From a virus, in IMG/VR virus record IMGVR_UViG_3300032286_000926, positions 1 through 64,000 of that record: 64,000 bases of DNA. One strand, written 5' to 3'. A model generated the notes under the pieces. The model was not told the DNA's origin. It saw only the letters and a program-made list of their open reading frames with translations, and ran no database searches. How positions within the stretch are numbered: position 1 is the stretch's first letter; the number at the start of each line of letters is the position of its first letter. The translations under genes and the position numbers were made by a program. Positions 1 to 7,026 of the stretch are shown one piece after another.

Positions 1-324
1 ATGAGCGCTATGAGCAATTTAGACCTGAGTATCCAAGAGTATTGTGAGTACCTGCAATCCAAGTGGAATGCATATGCGGCTCGTGCCAAGTTTACTCATG
101 TGACCCGCAGTTACACCTATGAGATTGGCCGTAAGTATGTCCATATTATCCAGAGTGATAATAATAGCCGTAGCAGTCATTCGTGGGTGGTGATTGGTGA
201 TGACAAGAAATTTAAGATTGGCGACATATTGAAGTCCGCCAGTTGGAAGTCTCCAGCTCGTAACTATGAGCGTGGTAATGTACTGAGTGGTGACTGGAAT
301 GCAGTTGATTGTTATGGTGCGTAA
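1..324 (+). CDS. Conserved hypothetical phage protein, possibly 5'-truncated
   Basis: A 107-residue soluble protein of unknown function. It starts at the first base of the window, so the true start may lie upstream; a second in-frame ATG follows at position 10. The C-terminal part (FKIGDILKSASWKSPARN) resembles a short basic module I recall from many small phage proteins, which suggests the family is real. No membrane segment or catalytic motif is visible. A strong terminator follows at 369-400, so this is the last gene of its transcription unit. Confidence 0.7.
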   Translation: MSAMSNLDLSIQEYCEYLQSKWNAYAARAKFTHVTRSYTYEIGRKYVHIIQSDNNSRSSHSWVVIGDDKKFKIGDILKSASWKSPARNYERGNVLSGDWNAVDCYGA

Positions 325-368
325 GTAGTTGATTTCATTGAGTTTTTTCTTTCTGTCGGTGGTACTTT

Positions 369-400
369 GGACTGTTGCTTCAAAACAACAGTCCTTTTTT
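369..400 (+). terminator. Rho-independent terminator
   Basis: GGACTGTTG (369-377) pairs perfectly with CAACAGTCC (386-394) around an 8-nt loop, followed by six T residues (395-400). It separates the first gene from the promoter at 407-435. Confidence 0.9.
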
Positions 401-406
401 ATTCCA

Positions 407-435
407 TTGACATTTCCTCGGTTCACCTGTATAAT
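407..435 (+). promoter_or_regulatory. Sigma70-type early promoter
   Basis: TTGACA (407-412) and TATAAT (430-435) are separated by exactly 17 nt. Both hexamers match the bacterial housekeeping consensus perfectly. The promoter sits just after a terminator and just before the gene at 465. It is the first of a set of similar promoters (2432, 12140, 13097, 13554, 14703, 16182). Confidence 0.9.
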
Positions 436-464
436 GGTTCCATAAAATGAAAAAAGGACAGAAT

Positions 465-749
465 ATGTTAAAATTTGAAAATATTGCGAAGGTCGGTGAA
501 ATCATCCGTGCCTATGATTTTAAACCAATGGCTGGTCGTGATGACGCTTTTATTGAAGGTGTCGTGGAACAGGCGAATTGTAATGAAGCTGGTTACAATG
601 CTTATAAGGTCACCGTACTGGTTGATAAGTTTAAAAAGTATGAGACTAAGGCAAGTCCTCGTAACCGTGTTGGCCAGATTGTATTCGTGCCACACCAGAC
701 CTCCTTTAGCGAGTTTGATTTCCGTGTTATTAACCTGTCGAGGATTTAA
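465..749 (+). CDS. Hypothetical small protein
   Basis: A 94-residue protein of unknown function. I chose the ATG at 465 rather than 447 because AAAGGACAG stands at the right distance upstream of 465, while 447 lies almost on the predicted transcript start with no ribosome site. The sequence is mixed and soluble, with no recognisable motif. It is the first gene behind the consensus promoter at 407-435 and is followed one base later by the gene at 751, so the two are probably co-transcribed. Confidence 0.7.
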   Translation: MLKFENIAKVGEIIRAYDFKPMAGRDDAFIEGVVEQANCNEAGYNAYKVTVLVDKFKKYETKASPRNRVGQIVFVPHQTSFSEFDFRVINLSRI

Positions 750-750
750 T

Positions 751-960
751 ATGAGTATAGCAATTGGTATGATGGTGAAGTGGTCAAGTGCTGCTGGCAT
801 CCTGACTGGTAAAGTGTCCAATATCCAATTAGACCTGAATGGTGCTGGTGAGATGATTCCGTGGATGACTGTGAGCAATATCAGTCCGATTGGCCATAGT
901 GCGGTGAGACTGTGCGCTTCTGATATGGGACTAAAGCAATTAAAGGTGGAACTGATATAG
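751..960 (+). CDS. Hypothetical small protein
   Basis: A 69-residue protein of unknown function starting with MSIAIGMMVKWSSAAG. A clear ribosome site (GAGGA at 738-745) lies inside the end of the previous gene, whose stop codon at 747-749 is separated from this ATG by one base. That is the tight coupling typical of this genome. Longer readings of this frame starting at 475 only shadow the upstream gene. No domain recognised. Confidence 0.6.
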   Translation: MSIAIGMMVKWSSAAGILTGKVSNIQLDLNGAGEMIPWMTVSNISPIGHSAVRLCASDMGLKQLKVELI

Positions 961-1199
961 ATACCTGTGGAGGTGTCTATGGATTGGATAGAGTATTTGA
1001 GTAATTACGCTTTAAGTAAATAGAGGGTATAGCGGGTATGAGCACGTTATGGTGGATCAACTTAGGGTCCACTACTGGAATGTTTAAGGTTCCATTAGAG
1101 TCTCATTGTGTATTTGTTCGTCTTAGGATTTCCTGGAAAATCCTATATTCGAGTTTCTGAAAAAATCCTGGAAAAAAATTTGAAGAGGAATAGTAAATT

Positions 1200-1490
1200 A
1201 TGAATATTAAAGAATTAAAAGCCTTTGGTTATGAAGTGTTCGAGGTAACTGGATGGAATAATGGTAAGTATTGTTTCAGTTTACGGGACATATATGGTGT
1301 ATACCATGATTCGTATTCACCATGTAAGACTAAAGAAAAGGCATGGGAATCAGCTGCAAGGTGGCATGCCAAGCACTTTCCACCAGAGAAGCTTGCGTTA
1401 TTCGAAGAAAGACGAAAATTGATGGCTACTCACTATAAAGAGATGAAGGCCATGGATAAAAAGCTTAAAGATTTCGGAGTGAAAAAATGA
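1200..1490 (+). CDS. Hypothetical protein
   Basis: A 96-residue protein of unknown function with a strong ribosome site (AGAGGAA) upstream of the ATG at 1200. The C-terminal third (about residues 58-96) is lysine- and glutamate-rich and predicted helical. The N-terminal part contains aromatic residues in a likely beta-rich stretch. It overlaps the next gene by four bases (ATGA), so the two are translationally coupled. No family recognised. Confidence 0.7.
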   Translation: MNIKELKAFGYEVFEVTGWNNGKYCFSLRDIYGVYHDSYSPCKTKEKAWESAARWHAKHFPPEKLALFEERRKLMATHYKEMKAMDKKLKDFGVKK

Positions 1491-1885
1491 AAATAGTTAT
1501 TAATGCAGAATATGGTGGATTCGGTCTCTCCCATGAGGCACTACTAAGGTATATCGAGGAGAAGGGTCTGAAGCTCTATATTCACTATACCAAAGAGTTT
1601 GACATGCTATCATTCTATACTGTACCCTATGAAGAGTATGAGAGGGTACACCAGAAAGATTTGGCGAATGGTCTCTATAAGGACTCTAATTCTCTCTGCT
1701 GGAACCCTAGAGAGATTGAGAGAAATGATCCTATACTGGTAAGAGTGGTAGAGGAGATGGGTGAGAAGGCTGATGGTAAAAATTCACGATTATCCATTGT
1801 GGAGATACCTGATGATATTGAGTGGACTATCGAAGATTATGATGGCTCAGAGTGGGTTGCAGAAAAGCATAGGACATGGAGATAA
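1487..1885 (+). CDS. Conserved phage protein with MKIVINxxYGGFGLS N-terminus
   Basis: A 132-residue protein. The N-terminal motif (IVINAEYGGFGLSHEA, residues 3-18) is one I recognise from a widespread family of unknown function in phages and some bacteria. The middle is acidic with many tyrosines. The C-terminal 25 residues (IPDDIEWTIEDYDGSEWV) also fit that family. It overlaps the preceding gene by ATGA and is followed one base later by the gene at 1887. No catalytic residues can be named. Confidence 0.75.
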   Translation: MKIVINAEYGGFGLSHEALLRYIEEKGLKLYIHYTKEFDMLSFYTVPYEEYERVHQKDLANGLYKDSNSLCWNPREIERNDPILVRVVEEMGEKADGKNSRLSIVEIPDDIEWTIEDYDGSEWVAEKHRTWR

Positions 1886-1886
1886 T

Positions 1887-2078
1887 ATGAGTTATGATGC
1901 GGATTACGAAAGCGTGTACATGGTGGAGTTTGAATCTGGTAAAACTATTCATGTACAATTCTTTGAGGTTGATGAAGTGAAAGAGTATTGTCGTGATATG
2001 TACCCAAGTAATAAAATCAAGACAATTTATAAAGAAGTTTATAATTCATGGGAAGATAGTGATGATTCTGATGATTGA
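1887..2078 (+). CDS. Hypothetical acidic small protein
   Basis: A 63-residue acidic protein ending in WEDSDDSDD. I chose the ATG at 1887 because GGAG stands at 1878-1881 and the upstream gene stops at 1885; longer readings run through that gene. Function unknown. The acidic tail is notable for so short a protein and could suit a nucleic-acid mimic or a protein-binding role, but nothing in the sequence proves this. Confidence 0.6.
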   Translation: MSYDADYESVYMVEFESGKTIHVQFFEVDEVKEYCRDMYPSNKIKTIYKEVYNSWEDSDDSDD

Positions 2079-2151
2079 GTTTATTGGTGTACTCATACTT
2101 GCAGGTATTCTAATCTATATTTTAAAGAAAGTATTTTATGACATTCAGTAA
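2071..2151 (+). CDS. Possible 26-residue membrane peptide
   Basis: A very short frame that is mostly one hydrophobic segment (FIGVLILAGILIYIL) followed by a basic end. It overlaps the previous gene by eight bases and the next frame by fourteen. Its place in a run of similar tiny membrane proteins supports it, but the length makes it uncertain. Confidence 0.35.
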   Translation: MIEFIGVLILAGILIYILKKVFYDIQ

Positions 2152-2260
2152 TATATTAAGTTTGATTGTGGGTTTTTCGATGGGTTGGTTCTTTGCGCCA
2201 GCATTCACCGACATTAGTAAGAAGGTATGGCAAGAAATTAAAGATTGGAGATACCGATAA
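2138..2260 (+). CDS. Small single-pass membrane protein
   Basis: A 40-residue protein with one N-terminal hydrophobic segment (residues 6-23, ILSLIVGFSMGWFFAPAF) and a basic soluble tail ending in WRYR. The stop codon overlaps the next ATG (TAATG at 2258-2262), typical of coupled genes here. Function unknown. Confidence 0.5.
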   Translation: MTFSNILSLIVGFSMGWFFAPAFTDISKKVWQEIKDWRYR

Positions 2261-2454
2261 TGGATAAAGACCTAGAGGAACTGGCAGAGGCAGCCTTTGC
2301 GAAGTATGAGAAATGCCAAGTATTTTCTGTGAGTGTGGTGGAGAAATACGGGTTTATTGGTGGTTATATGGCGGCTTACCTAGAGTTAGGAGCGCCGGAA
2401 AACCTTGACAAATCAAAGACTTACGGTGGGCTTGACAAACCCTCTGATGTATGA
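2260..2454 (+). CDS. Hypothetical small protein
   Basis: A 64-residue soluble protein. The start at 2260 is preferred over an in-frame ATG at 2245 because GGAG (2247-2250) lies nine bases before it and it overlaps the previous stop as TAATG. No motif is recognised. Its 3' end overlaps the promoter at 2432-2460, so the next transcription unit begins inside it. Confidence 0.6.
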   Translation: MDKDLEELAEAAFAKYEKCQVFSVSVVEKYGFIGGYMAAYLELGAPENLDKSKTYGGLDKPSDV

Positions 2455-2460
2455 TATAAT
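2432..2460 (+). promoter_or_regulatory. Sigma70-type early promoter
   Basis: TTGACA (2432-2437), 17-nt spacer, TATAAT (2455-2460), perfect consensus. The preceding CTTACGGTGGGC is nearly repeated before the promoter at 14703, marking a duplicated promoter context. It lies over the 3' end of the gene at 2260-2454. Confidence 0.85.
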
Positions 2461-2476
2461 GGACTTGTAAATTGAA

Positions 2477-2650
2477 ATGGAGCCTGCTGTGTATGATGTA
2501 AATAAACTGAAATTGGTCGAAGAATTGTTTTTCGAAGAAAAGATTGATATATTGGATATTGCCTTATTATTGGGTGAAAGCGTTACTACCATTGATTTAA
2601 TGGTCTGTGATATTCTGGCCAAGAGTACACCAAGTGGAGATTCATTATGA
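2477..2650 (+). CDS. Hypothetical small protein
   Basis: A 57-residue protein, acidic in the middle, starting shortly after the promoter at 2432-2460. The ATG at 2477 leaves only about ten leader bases and no ribosome site. A GTG at 2489 with GGAG at 2479-2482 is an equally good start and would give 53 residues. It overlaps the next gene by ATGA. No function can be named. Confidence 0.55.
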   Translation: MEPAVYDVNKLKLVEELFFEEKIDILDIALLLGESVTTIDLMVCDILAKSTPSGDSL

Positions 2651-2832
2651 TTAATTTAGAAATTGATTATGATACCGCAGATAAAATCACGGTAAATACA
2701 TTACAAGATTATCTGGATAGTTTAACTTTACTTTTATCCTCTGGTGATATGCATAAAGATGATATTGAGCATACAGTTAAAATGATTGATGCTATTAAGT
2801 TTGTAATCGGTGATTTTAGGATTGCTGAATAA
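2647..2832 (+). CDS. Hypothetical small helical protein
   Basis: A 61-residue acidic, probably all-helical protein (for example LQDYLDSLTLLLSS). Start and stop both overlap neighbouring genes (ATGA before, TAATG after), so it is part of a coupled set running from 2477 to 3211. Function unknown. Confidence 0.6.
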   Translation: MINLEIDYDTADKITVNTLQDYLDSLTLLLSSGDMHKDDIEHTVKMIDAIKFVIGDFRIAE

Positions 2833-2987
2833 TGGAATATTTCATTATTGGTTTAATTGCAATACCATTAATATTGGGTGCCATTGGTAGAATCATATAT
2901 GAGATTATGGCCTTTGCGGTTAATCCAACGGTGGTGGTTACAGTAATTTTATTATGTTATTTTTATTATGAAAGTTTAAAGGTTTGA
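2832..2987 (+). CDS. Small two-pass membrane protein
   Basis: A 51-residue protein with two hydrophobic segments (about residues 4-22 and 34-46) joined by a short loop. It overlaps the previous stop as TAATG. The next gene starts four bases before its stop. It sits in a run of tiny membrane proteins. Roles in envelope modification or superinfection exclusion are possible for such phage proteins, but the sequence does not show which. Confidence 0.5.
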   Translation: MEYFIIGLIAIPLILGAIGRIIYEIMAFAVNPTVVVTVILLCYFYYESLKV

Positions 2988-3211
2988 AGAAAAACAAAAT
3001 ATTTTATTTTAAATGGGCAGGAACATGTGTAACATTAATTGGTGCATTAGCGACAGCGCTACAATATGACCCACTAAATATTTACTTGTTAAACGCTGGC
3101 TCTCTATTGTTTTTATATTGGGCTTTTCTAATTCGTGATAAAGCGATGGTAACCGTTAATCTTGGTTTATTATCGATTTATGTTTTAGGACTTTATTTAA
3201 GAACCACATAA
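2984..3211 (+). CDS. Conserved small phage membrane protein (TTG start)
   Basis: A 75-residue protein with three hydrophobic segments (about 11-27, 31-48, 54-72). The pattern KWAGTCVTLIGALATAL followed by DPLNIYLLNAGSLL is one I associate with small membrane proteins of T4-like marine phages. No ATG is available, so translation probably starts at TTG 2984, overlapping the previous stop as TTGA. Function unknown. Confidence 0.6.
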   Translation: MKKNKIFYFKWAGTCVTLIGALATALQYDPLNIYLLNAGSLLFLYWAFLIRDKAMVTVNLGLLSIYVLGLYLRTT

Positions 3212-3231
3212 TATTTTAAAGGAATTAATCA

Positions 3232-3600
3232 ATGACCAGAGACTATGATGGTTTTTATTTTCTACCTGGTGATAATGATGATGAGCTAAAATTAGCTTAT
3301 TTTAAATTGAAAGAAGAGGAGTTTATAGGTGAACCTATTGATAATAGTTCTGTTGGTGATATGTACCATATTGCCTTCTTTAAGTGGAGTGATGGTGGGC
3401 ATCCAATATTCGATGAGCATTATGAGGCAATATTTTCAGACCCATCAACTTACATAAAAAATATTGCGGGGGCAGATTTATATGGTTGTATTTTACGAAA
3501 AACCAATAAATCCGGCAATTGGTGGAAAGATTACCTCAAAAGAACGATGGAATCTTGTACAATGATACAAGACAAAATGAAAATAGCAGCAAATACATGA
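3232..3600 (+). CDS. Hypothetical protein
   Basis: A 122-residue acidic soluble protein preceded by a good ribosome site (AAAGGA). The N-terminal 60 residues are acidic and aromatic, and the C-terminal 30 are basic (WKDYLKRTMES). No family recognised. The next gene starts twelve bases after its stop. Confidence 0.7.
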   Translation: MTRDYDGFYFLPGDNDDELKLAYFKLKEEEFIGEPIDNSSVGDMYHIAFFKWSDGGHPIFDEHYEAIFSDPSTYIKNIAGADLYGCILRKTNKSGNWWKDYLKRTMESCTMIQDKMKIAANT

Positions 3601-3611
3601 AGGAAATTGAA

Positions 3612-3890
3612 ATGGCAAGCGGAAATCAAGTTTTTAAGAGTGAAGAAGATAAAAATTGGCTCAAAAATATTTTACGTGAGCGTGAAGTTACTGTAATTTT
3701 CACAAAAAAAGACGGAACTGAGCGAAAAATGCTCTGTACTCTCTCGGAAAATAAAATTCCTGAAGAAAAAGTGCCAACAGGCTCAGGAAAAACACAAAAT
3801 TCTGATGCTCTCGCTGTTTTTGATTTAGAAAAAGAAGAATGGCGCTCATTTCGCTACGATTCTCTAAAATCATTTAGTGCGGAATTCTAA
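3612..3890 (+). CDS. WYL_2-like SH3-barrel (Sm-fold) phage protein
   Basis: A 92-residue protein. The core VTVIFTKKDGTERKMLCTL, followed by a variable linker and then ALAVFDLEKEEWRSFRYDSLKS, matches my memory of a small beta-barrel family common in T4-like marine phages (WYL_2, Sm-like SH3 fold). Such domains usually bind nucleic acid or nucleotides; here that is inference. The ATG at 3612 is chosen because AAGGAA lies at 3600-3605; an upstream in-frame ATG at 3597 lacks a ribosome site. It is the last gene before the tRNA cluster. Confidence 0.7.
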   Translation: MASGNQVFKSEEDKNWLKNILREREVTVIFTKKDGTERKMLCTLSENKIPEEKVPTGSGKTQNSDALAVFDLEKEEWRSFRYDSLKSFSAEF

Positions 3891-3902
3891 AAAAACAGAT
3901 TA

Positions 3903-3992
3903 GGAAGTGTGGCCGAGCGGTTGAAGGCACTAGTCTTGAAAACTAGCGAGTATGAGAGTGCTCCGTGAGTTCGAATCTCACCGCTTCCGCCA
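3903..3992 (+). tRNA. tRNA-Ser (anticodon TGA)
   Basis: Acceptor GGAAGTG (3903-3909) pairs with CGCTTCC (3982-3988), followed by G and an encoded CCA (3990-3992). The anticodon loop reads TGA between CTAGT/ACTAG stems. The long variable arm (about 3946-3966) is typical of tRNA-Ser, and the T-loop reads TTCGAAT. Confidence 0.95.
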
Positions 3993-4007
3993 AAATTCAA
4001 GGATTTT

Positions 4008-4697
4008 ATGAAAGTTTCGATTGTAATTCCGTCTTATGGTTCATGTGATTTGCTTGATGAATGCTTAAATCGCATTTATCGTAACACGGATGTAATCGGA
4101 CATGAAATTATTGTTGTTTGTAATGGTGCAGATGATGATAGTGCTCAAATTGTAATGCAAAATGGTTTAAAATTAGTTTGGGTAAAAGAAGCAATTGGTT
4201 TTACTTTAGCCACAAATATGGGATTGAAATTGGCAACGAATCCAATTACATTAGTTATGAATACTGATGCTCATATTTTAGATTATTGGCCTAAGAATAA
4301 ATGGTTGGATGAATTAACCAAACCATTTGAAAATCCAAAAGTTGGTATTGTGGGTACTAATGTGATGTATTCTAGATGGGGTGATTTTTTACCGTTTTTC
4401 TGTACTGCTATACGAACCAGTTTATTCTCCGAACTTGGTTATTTGGATGAAGCATTTAGTCCGGGTTATGGTGAAGATTTGGATTTTTGTGTTCGAACCA
4501 GATTAGCTGGCTACGAATTAGTATCAGTAGATGAAGATGAATCTATTAATGATAATGCCAATGAAATGATGGTTTCAAGTTACCCTCTATATCATCGTGG
4601 CGCTCAATCATTTACTGATGAAGTAAAGCGGCAAGAGTACATTAGAAATCATTATGTTGTGATGACTAAAAAGTGGGGACCTAGTTTAAAATTTTAA
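4008..4697 (+). CDS. Family 2 glycosyltransferase
   Basis: A 229-residue GT-A fold glycosyltransferase. The N-terminal strand VSIVIPSYGS (3-12) begins the nucleotide-sugar binding fold. NTDA (85-88) is the metal/nucleotide-binding DxD-type position. GYGEDLDFCVR (153-163) is the acceptor-side motif typical of GT2 enzymes related to rhamnosyltransferases. No membrane segment is seen, so it acts in the cytoplasm. Substrate and acceptor cannot be read from the sequence; in phages such enzymes modify DNA, virion proteins or host glycans. It begins 16 bases after tRNA-Ser. Two further glycosyltransferases lie at 6221 and 10433. Confidence 0.85.
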   Translation: MKVSIVIPSYGSCDLLDECLNRIYRNTDVIGHEIIVVCNGADDDSAQIVMQNGLKLVWVKEAIGFTLATNMGLKLATNPITLVMNTDAHILDYWPKNKWLDELTKPFENPKVGIVGTNVMYSRWGDFLPFFCTAIRTSLFSELGYLDEAFSPGYGEDLDFCVRTRLAGYELVSVDEDESINDNANEMMVSSYPLYHRGAQSFTDEVKRQEYIRNHYVVMTKKWGPSLKF

Positions 4698-4712
4698 AGA
4701 AAGGAGTAGCAA

Positions 4713-5321
4713 ATGGCAGCAATATTTTTAGTAAGCGATACACACTTTGGTCATGCTGGTGTTTGCCGCTTCACACACCAAGATACCGATATTAAAATTC
4801 GGCCTTGGGATAATCCAGAAGAAATGGATGAATACATGGTCAAAGCATGGAACAATACAGTACGACCAAACGATAAAGTATATCACCTTGGTGATGTTGT
4901 TATTAATCGTAAATCGTTACAGATTTTGGATAGATTGAATGGTGATAAAGTATTGATTCGTGGTAACCATGATATTTTTAAGTTGGAAGATTACACAAAA
5001 TACTTTAGAGATGTTCGTGGATATCATATAATGAACAATATGATTCTCAGTCATATTCCGGTTCATCCAGATAGTAAAGGTCGTTTTGCAGCTAACATTC
5101 ACGGTCACTTACATAGTAATCGTGTTCGTAAGCCAAAAGGTGTTGATACTATGACAGGAGAAATTCTGTATAGTAACGATATTGATCCATGGTATTTTAA
5201 TGTGAGTGTAGAACAAACATTTTTCAAACCTATTCTATTTGAAACTGTTTTAGAAAAGATTAAGAAGCAAGGTCAGTCGGACTACACCTACGAAGGATTT
5301 GGTAAGTTTGATTTTGAATAG
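4713..5321 (+). CDS. Calcineurin-like metallophosphoesterase
   Basis: A 202-residue enzyme with the complete dinuclear-metal site of the family: DTH (D9, H11), HLGD (58-61), GNHD (84-87), the HIPVH histidines near residue 115 and HGHLH near residue 130. Family members hydrolyse phosphomono- or diesters; the substrate is unknown. The AGGAG ribosome site is strong. The TAG stop overlaps the first base of tRNA-Met. T4-like phages often carry such a gene beside tRNAs, where roles in RNA-end or nucleotide metabolism have been proposed. Confidence 0.85.
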   Translation: MAAIFLVSDTHFGHAGVCRFTHQDTDIKIRPWDNPEEMDEYMVKAWNNTVRPNDKVYHLGDVVINRKSLQILDRLNGDKVLIRGNHDIFKLEDYTKYFRDVRGYHIMNNMILSHIPVHPDSKGRFAANIHGHLHSNRVRKPKGVDTMTGEILYSNDIDPWYFNVSVEQTFFKPILFETVLEKIKKQGQSDYTYEGFGKFDFE

Positions 5322-5395
5322 GGCTGATAGCTTAATGGTAAAGCGTCCGACTCATAATCGGTTGAGTGATAGTTCAATTCTATCTCAGCCCACCA
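5321..5395 (+). tRNA. tRNA-Met (anticodon CAT; tRNA-Ile2 not excluded)
   Basis: Acceptor GGGCTGA (5321-5327) pairs with TCAGCCC (5385-5391), then A and encoded CCA (5393-5395). The anticodon loop CTCATAA reads CAT. The 1-72 base pair is present, so it is not an initiator. A CAT anticodon can also mark a lysidine-modified Ile tRNA. Confidence 0.93.
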
Positions 5396-5400
5396 GATAT

Positions 5401-5476
5401 GCTCTGTTCGTCTAGAGGCCTAGGACATCACCCTTTCACGGTGAGTACACCGGTTCGAATCCGGTACAGAGCGCCA
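5401..5476 (+). tRNA. tRNA-Glu (anticodon TTC)
   Basis: Acceptor GCTCTGT (5401-5407) pairs with ACAGAGC (5466-5472), then G and encoded CCA. The anticodon loop CTTTCAC reads TTC. The T-arm CCGGTTCGAATCCGG is perfect. Confidence 0.95.
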
Positions 5477-5484
5477 GTTTCACA

Positions 5485-5558
5485 GCGGGATTCGTTTAAT
5501 GGTAGGACCTTAGATTTCCAATCTAAAGACAACAGTTCGATTCTGTTATCCCGCTCCA
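5485..5558 (+). tRNA. tRNA-Gly (anticodon TCC)
   Basis: Acceptor GCGGGAT (5485-5491) pairs with ATCCCGC (5548-5554), then T and encoded CCA (5556-5558). The anticodon stem TTAGA/TCTAA encloses the loop TTTCCAA, reading TCC. Confidence 0.95.
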
Positions 5559-5571
5559 AAACAGAGGTGCC

Positions 5572-5670
5572 ATGCCTATGATAGATAATCCCTATTCTAT
5601 TATGCACAATTTGGCGAAAAATGATTTGAGCACTCAGGCGTATCAAATTAACCTTAACGTCGCTTGCTAG
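5572..5670 (+). CDS. Possible 32-residue peptide
   Basis: A short frame (MPMIDNPYSIMHNLAKN...) with a GAGG ribosome site at 5564-5567, just after tRNA-Gly. No family recognised. It may be real, or it may be part of the structured non-coding stretch that follows. Confidence 0.3.
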   Translation: MPMIDNPYSIMHNLAKNDLSTQAYQINLNVAC

Positions 5671-5700
5671 GATTGTCGTCCTATGTTATAAAGACACAAG

Positions 5701-5951
5701 GCCTTTTGTTTAGGGACAGAAGGCATTGTTGAGAATATGTGAGAAAGAGTAAGCAATCCCAACTGTTGGGGAAAACACCATCTTAGAAACCGTATCCACG
5801 ATTAGGAGATTATCTAACAACGCAAAAGTTAGATTGAAAACGCAAAGCTAAGAGAACAACTGACGAGTGGTAACACATGAAGATAGGCGCCTATGCTTTA
5901 TGATAAGTCCACCCATGAGTTCTTAAACATATAACAGTATTCTCAACAATG
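5701..5951 (+). ncRNA. Candidate structured non-coding RNA inside the tRNA cluster
   Basis: The stretch between tRNA-Gly and tRNA-Thr has no convincing gene but strong RNA folding potential. CATTGTTGAGAATA (5724-5737) is perfectly complementary to TATTCTCAACAATG (5938-5951), a 14-bp closing helix around 200 nt. Inside are the hairpins CCCAA-CTG-TTGGG, TCTAAC-N9-GTTAGA and a long hairpin of about 12 bp with one bulge centred on ATAGGCGCCTAT (near 5884-5894). GCCTT/AAGGC (5701-5705, 5720-5724) precedes the closing helix. I could not match it to RNase P RNA or a group I intron core. Confidence 0.45.
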
Positions 5952-5968
5952 ATGATATATATTAGTAA

Positions 5969-6042
5969 GCCCCTTTAGTTAAATGGTATAACGCTAGATT
6001 TGTAATCTTGAATTGTTAGTTCGATTCTATCAAGGGGCACCA
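5969..6042 (+). tRNA. tRNA-Thr (anticodon TGT)
   Basis: Acceptor GCCCCTT (5969-5975) pairs with AAGGGGC (6032-6038), then A and encoded CCA (6040-6042). The anticodon loop TTTGTAA reads TGT. Confidence 0.94.
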
Positions 6043-6057
6043 ATAACTGGAGATACT

Positions 6058-6210
6058 ATGACAACTGACGAAAAAGCAAAAGAAAAGAATTTTCACGAAG
6101 AACAATTAAAAAAAGTTCGTAATTTAAAACCCGTAGGTCCAAAAGTTGCAACAAAACCCAATTTTGTGCCTAGGACTAATATGATGAGAAAAGCTGGTAG
6201 AGGAAGATAA
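6058..6210 (+). CDS. Hypothetical small basic protein
   Basis: A 50-residue, strongly basic protein (KKVRNLKPVGPKVATKPN, ending MMRKAGRGR). The ATG at 6058 follows GGAGA (6049-6053); longer readings would run through tRNA-Thr. Charge suggests nucleic-acid or ribosome binding, but no family is recognised. Confidence 0.55.
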   Translation: MTTDEKAKEKNFHEEQLKKVRNLKPVGPKVATKPNFVPRTNMMRKAGRGR

Positions 6211-6220
6211 TATATAAATT

Positions 6221-7015
6221 ATGTTAATAGATGCTTTTACATTCCTGAACGAATTTGATATGCTTGAGGCTAGATTGGAATATCTAGATAAAATAGTTGA
6301 TTATTTCATTATTGTTGAATGTGACCATACCTTTGCTGGTAATCCAAAAGAATTAAATTTTCCAAAACAAATTGGAAGATACCGAAAATATTTACATAAG
6401 ATTATGTATTTACCGTTTTCTATCGATTCAACTAATTATGATTTCTCAAAACCAAAATCCATAGATTATGATGCTGACCAATGGTTGGTGGAGAAACAAC
6501 AAAGAGATTATATGATGAGTGGATTAAAATTGTTTCATCCAGATTGTTTTGTTTTAATTGGTGATATTGATGAGATTGTTACGATTGAAAGTATTAAATC
6601 GTCCATGTCAAACTTTCAAAATGTTATGGCTATTGGTTCAAACCAAGAAATGTTTTTATATAACTTTAATCAAAAAGAAATTAATTTGTGGAGTGGTACT
6701 GTAATGACCACAGTACGAAACGCTGTAGAATCAACACCACATTCTTTTAGATGGCAACGGTGGTCTTTTCCAAAACTTATGAAAGGTTATCATTTAAGTT
6801 ATTTCATGGAAACAAATCAAATCAAATATAAAATACAGAATTTCTCACACCAAGAATTGAATCGAGATATTTTTACAAATGAACAATTAATAGAAGAAAG
6901 AATTTCAAAAGGGTTGGAACCATTTGAGAGAATTTCTGTTCCTTTGATAAAGGTTGACCCATCCTCAATTGATCCTGAGATATATAGAATATTCAATAAA
7001 GTTTGCAAAACATAG
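6221..7015 (+). CDS. Family 17-like glycosyltransferase
   Basis: A 264-residue enzyme resembling family 17 transferases (the beta-1,4-N-acetylglucosaminyltransferase III group). Features include the N-terminal LIDAFTFLNEFDMLEARLEYL (about 2-22), the VDYFIIVE strand, and GDIDEI (114-119) as the DxD metal/nucleotide site. The family places the DxD motif on a strand after a pair of helices, as here. It has no membrane segment. The sugar and acceptor are unknown; phage GT17-like proteins occur in T4-like marine phages. It lies eleven bases after the small basic gene and before the GroES-like gene. Confidence 0.75.
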   Translation: MLIDAFTFLNEFDMLEARLEYLDKIVDYFIIVECDHTFAGNPKELNFPKQIGRYRKYLHKIMYLPFSIDSTNYDFSKPKSIDYDADQWLVEKQQRDYMMSGLKLFHPDCFVLIGDIDEIVTIESIKSSMSNFQNVMAIGSNQEMFLYNFNQKEINLWSGTVMTTVRNAVESTPHSFRWQRWSFPKLMKGYHLSYFMETNQIKYKIQNFSHQELNRDIFTNEQLIEERISKGLEPFERISVPLIKVDPSSIDPEIYRIFNKVCKT

Positions 7016-7026
7016 AAAGATATATT

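Noticed and set aside
1038-1160. A 40-codon frame starting MSTLWWINLGSTTG, with GAGGG upstream
   Set aside because: Short, no neighbour overlap, composition not clearly coding; its end covers a TAGGATTT/AAATCCTA hairpin, so this stretch may be a leader or a decayed gene.
5701-5951. Group I intron or RNase P RNA in the tRNA cluster
   Set aside because: No recognisable P7/S-element or conserved RNase P core segments in the right order; neighbouring tRNAs are intact, so no tRNA is split.
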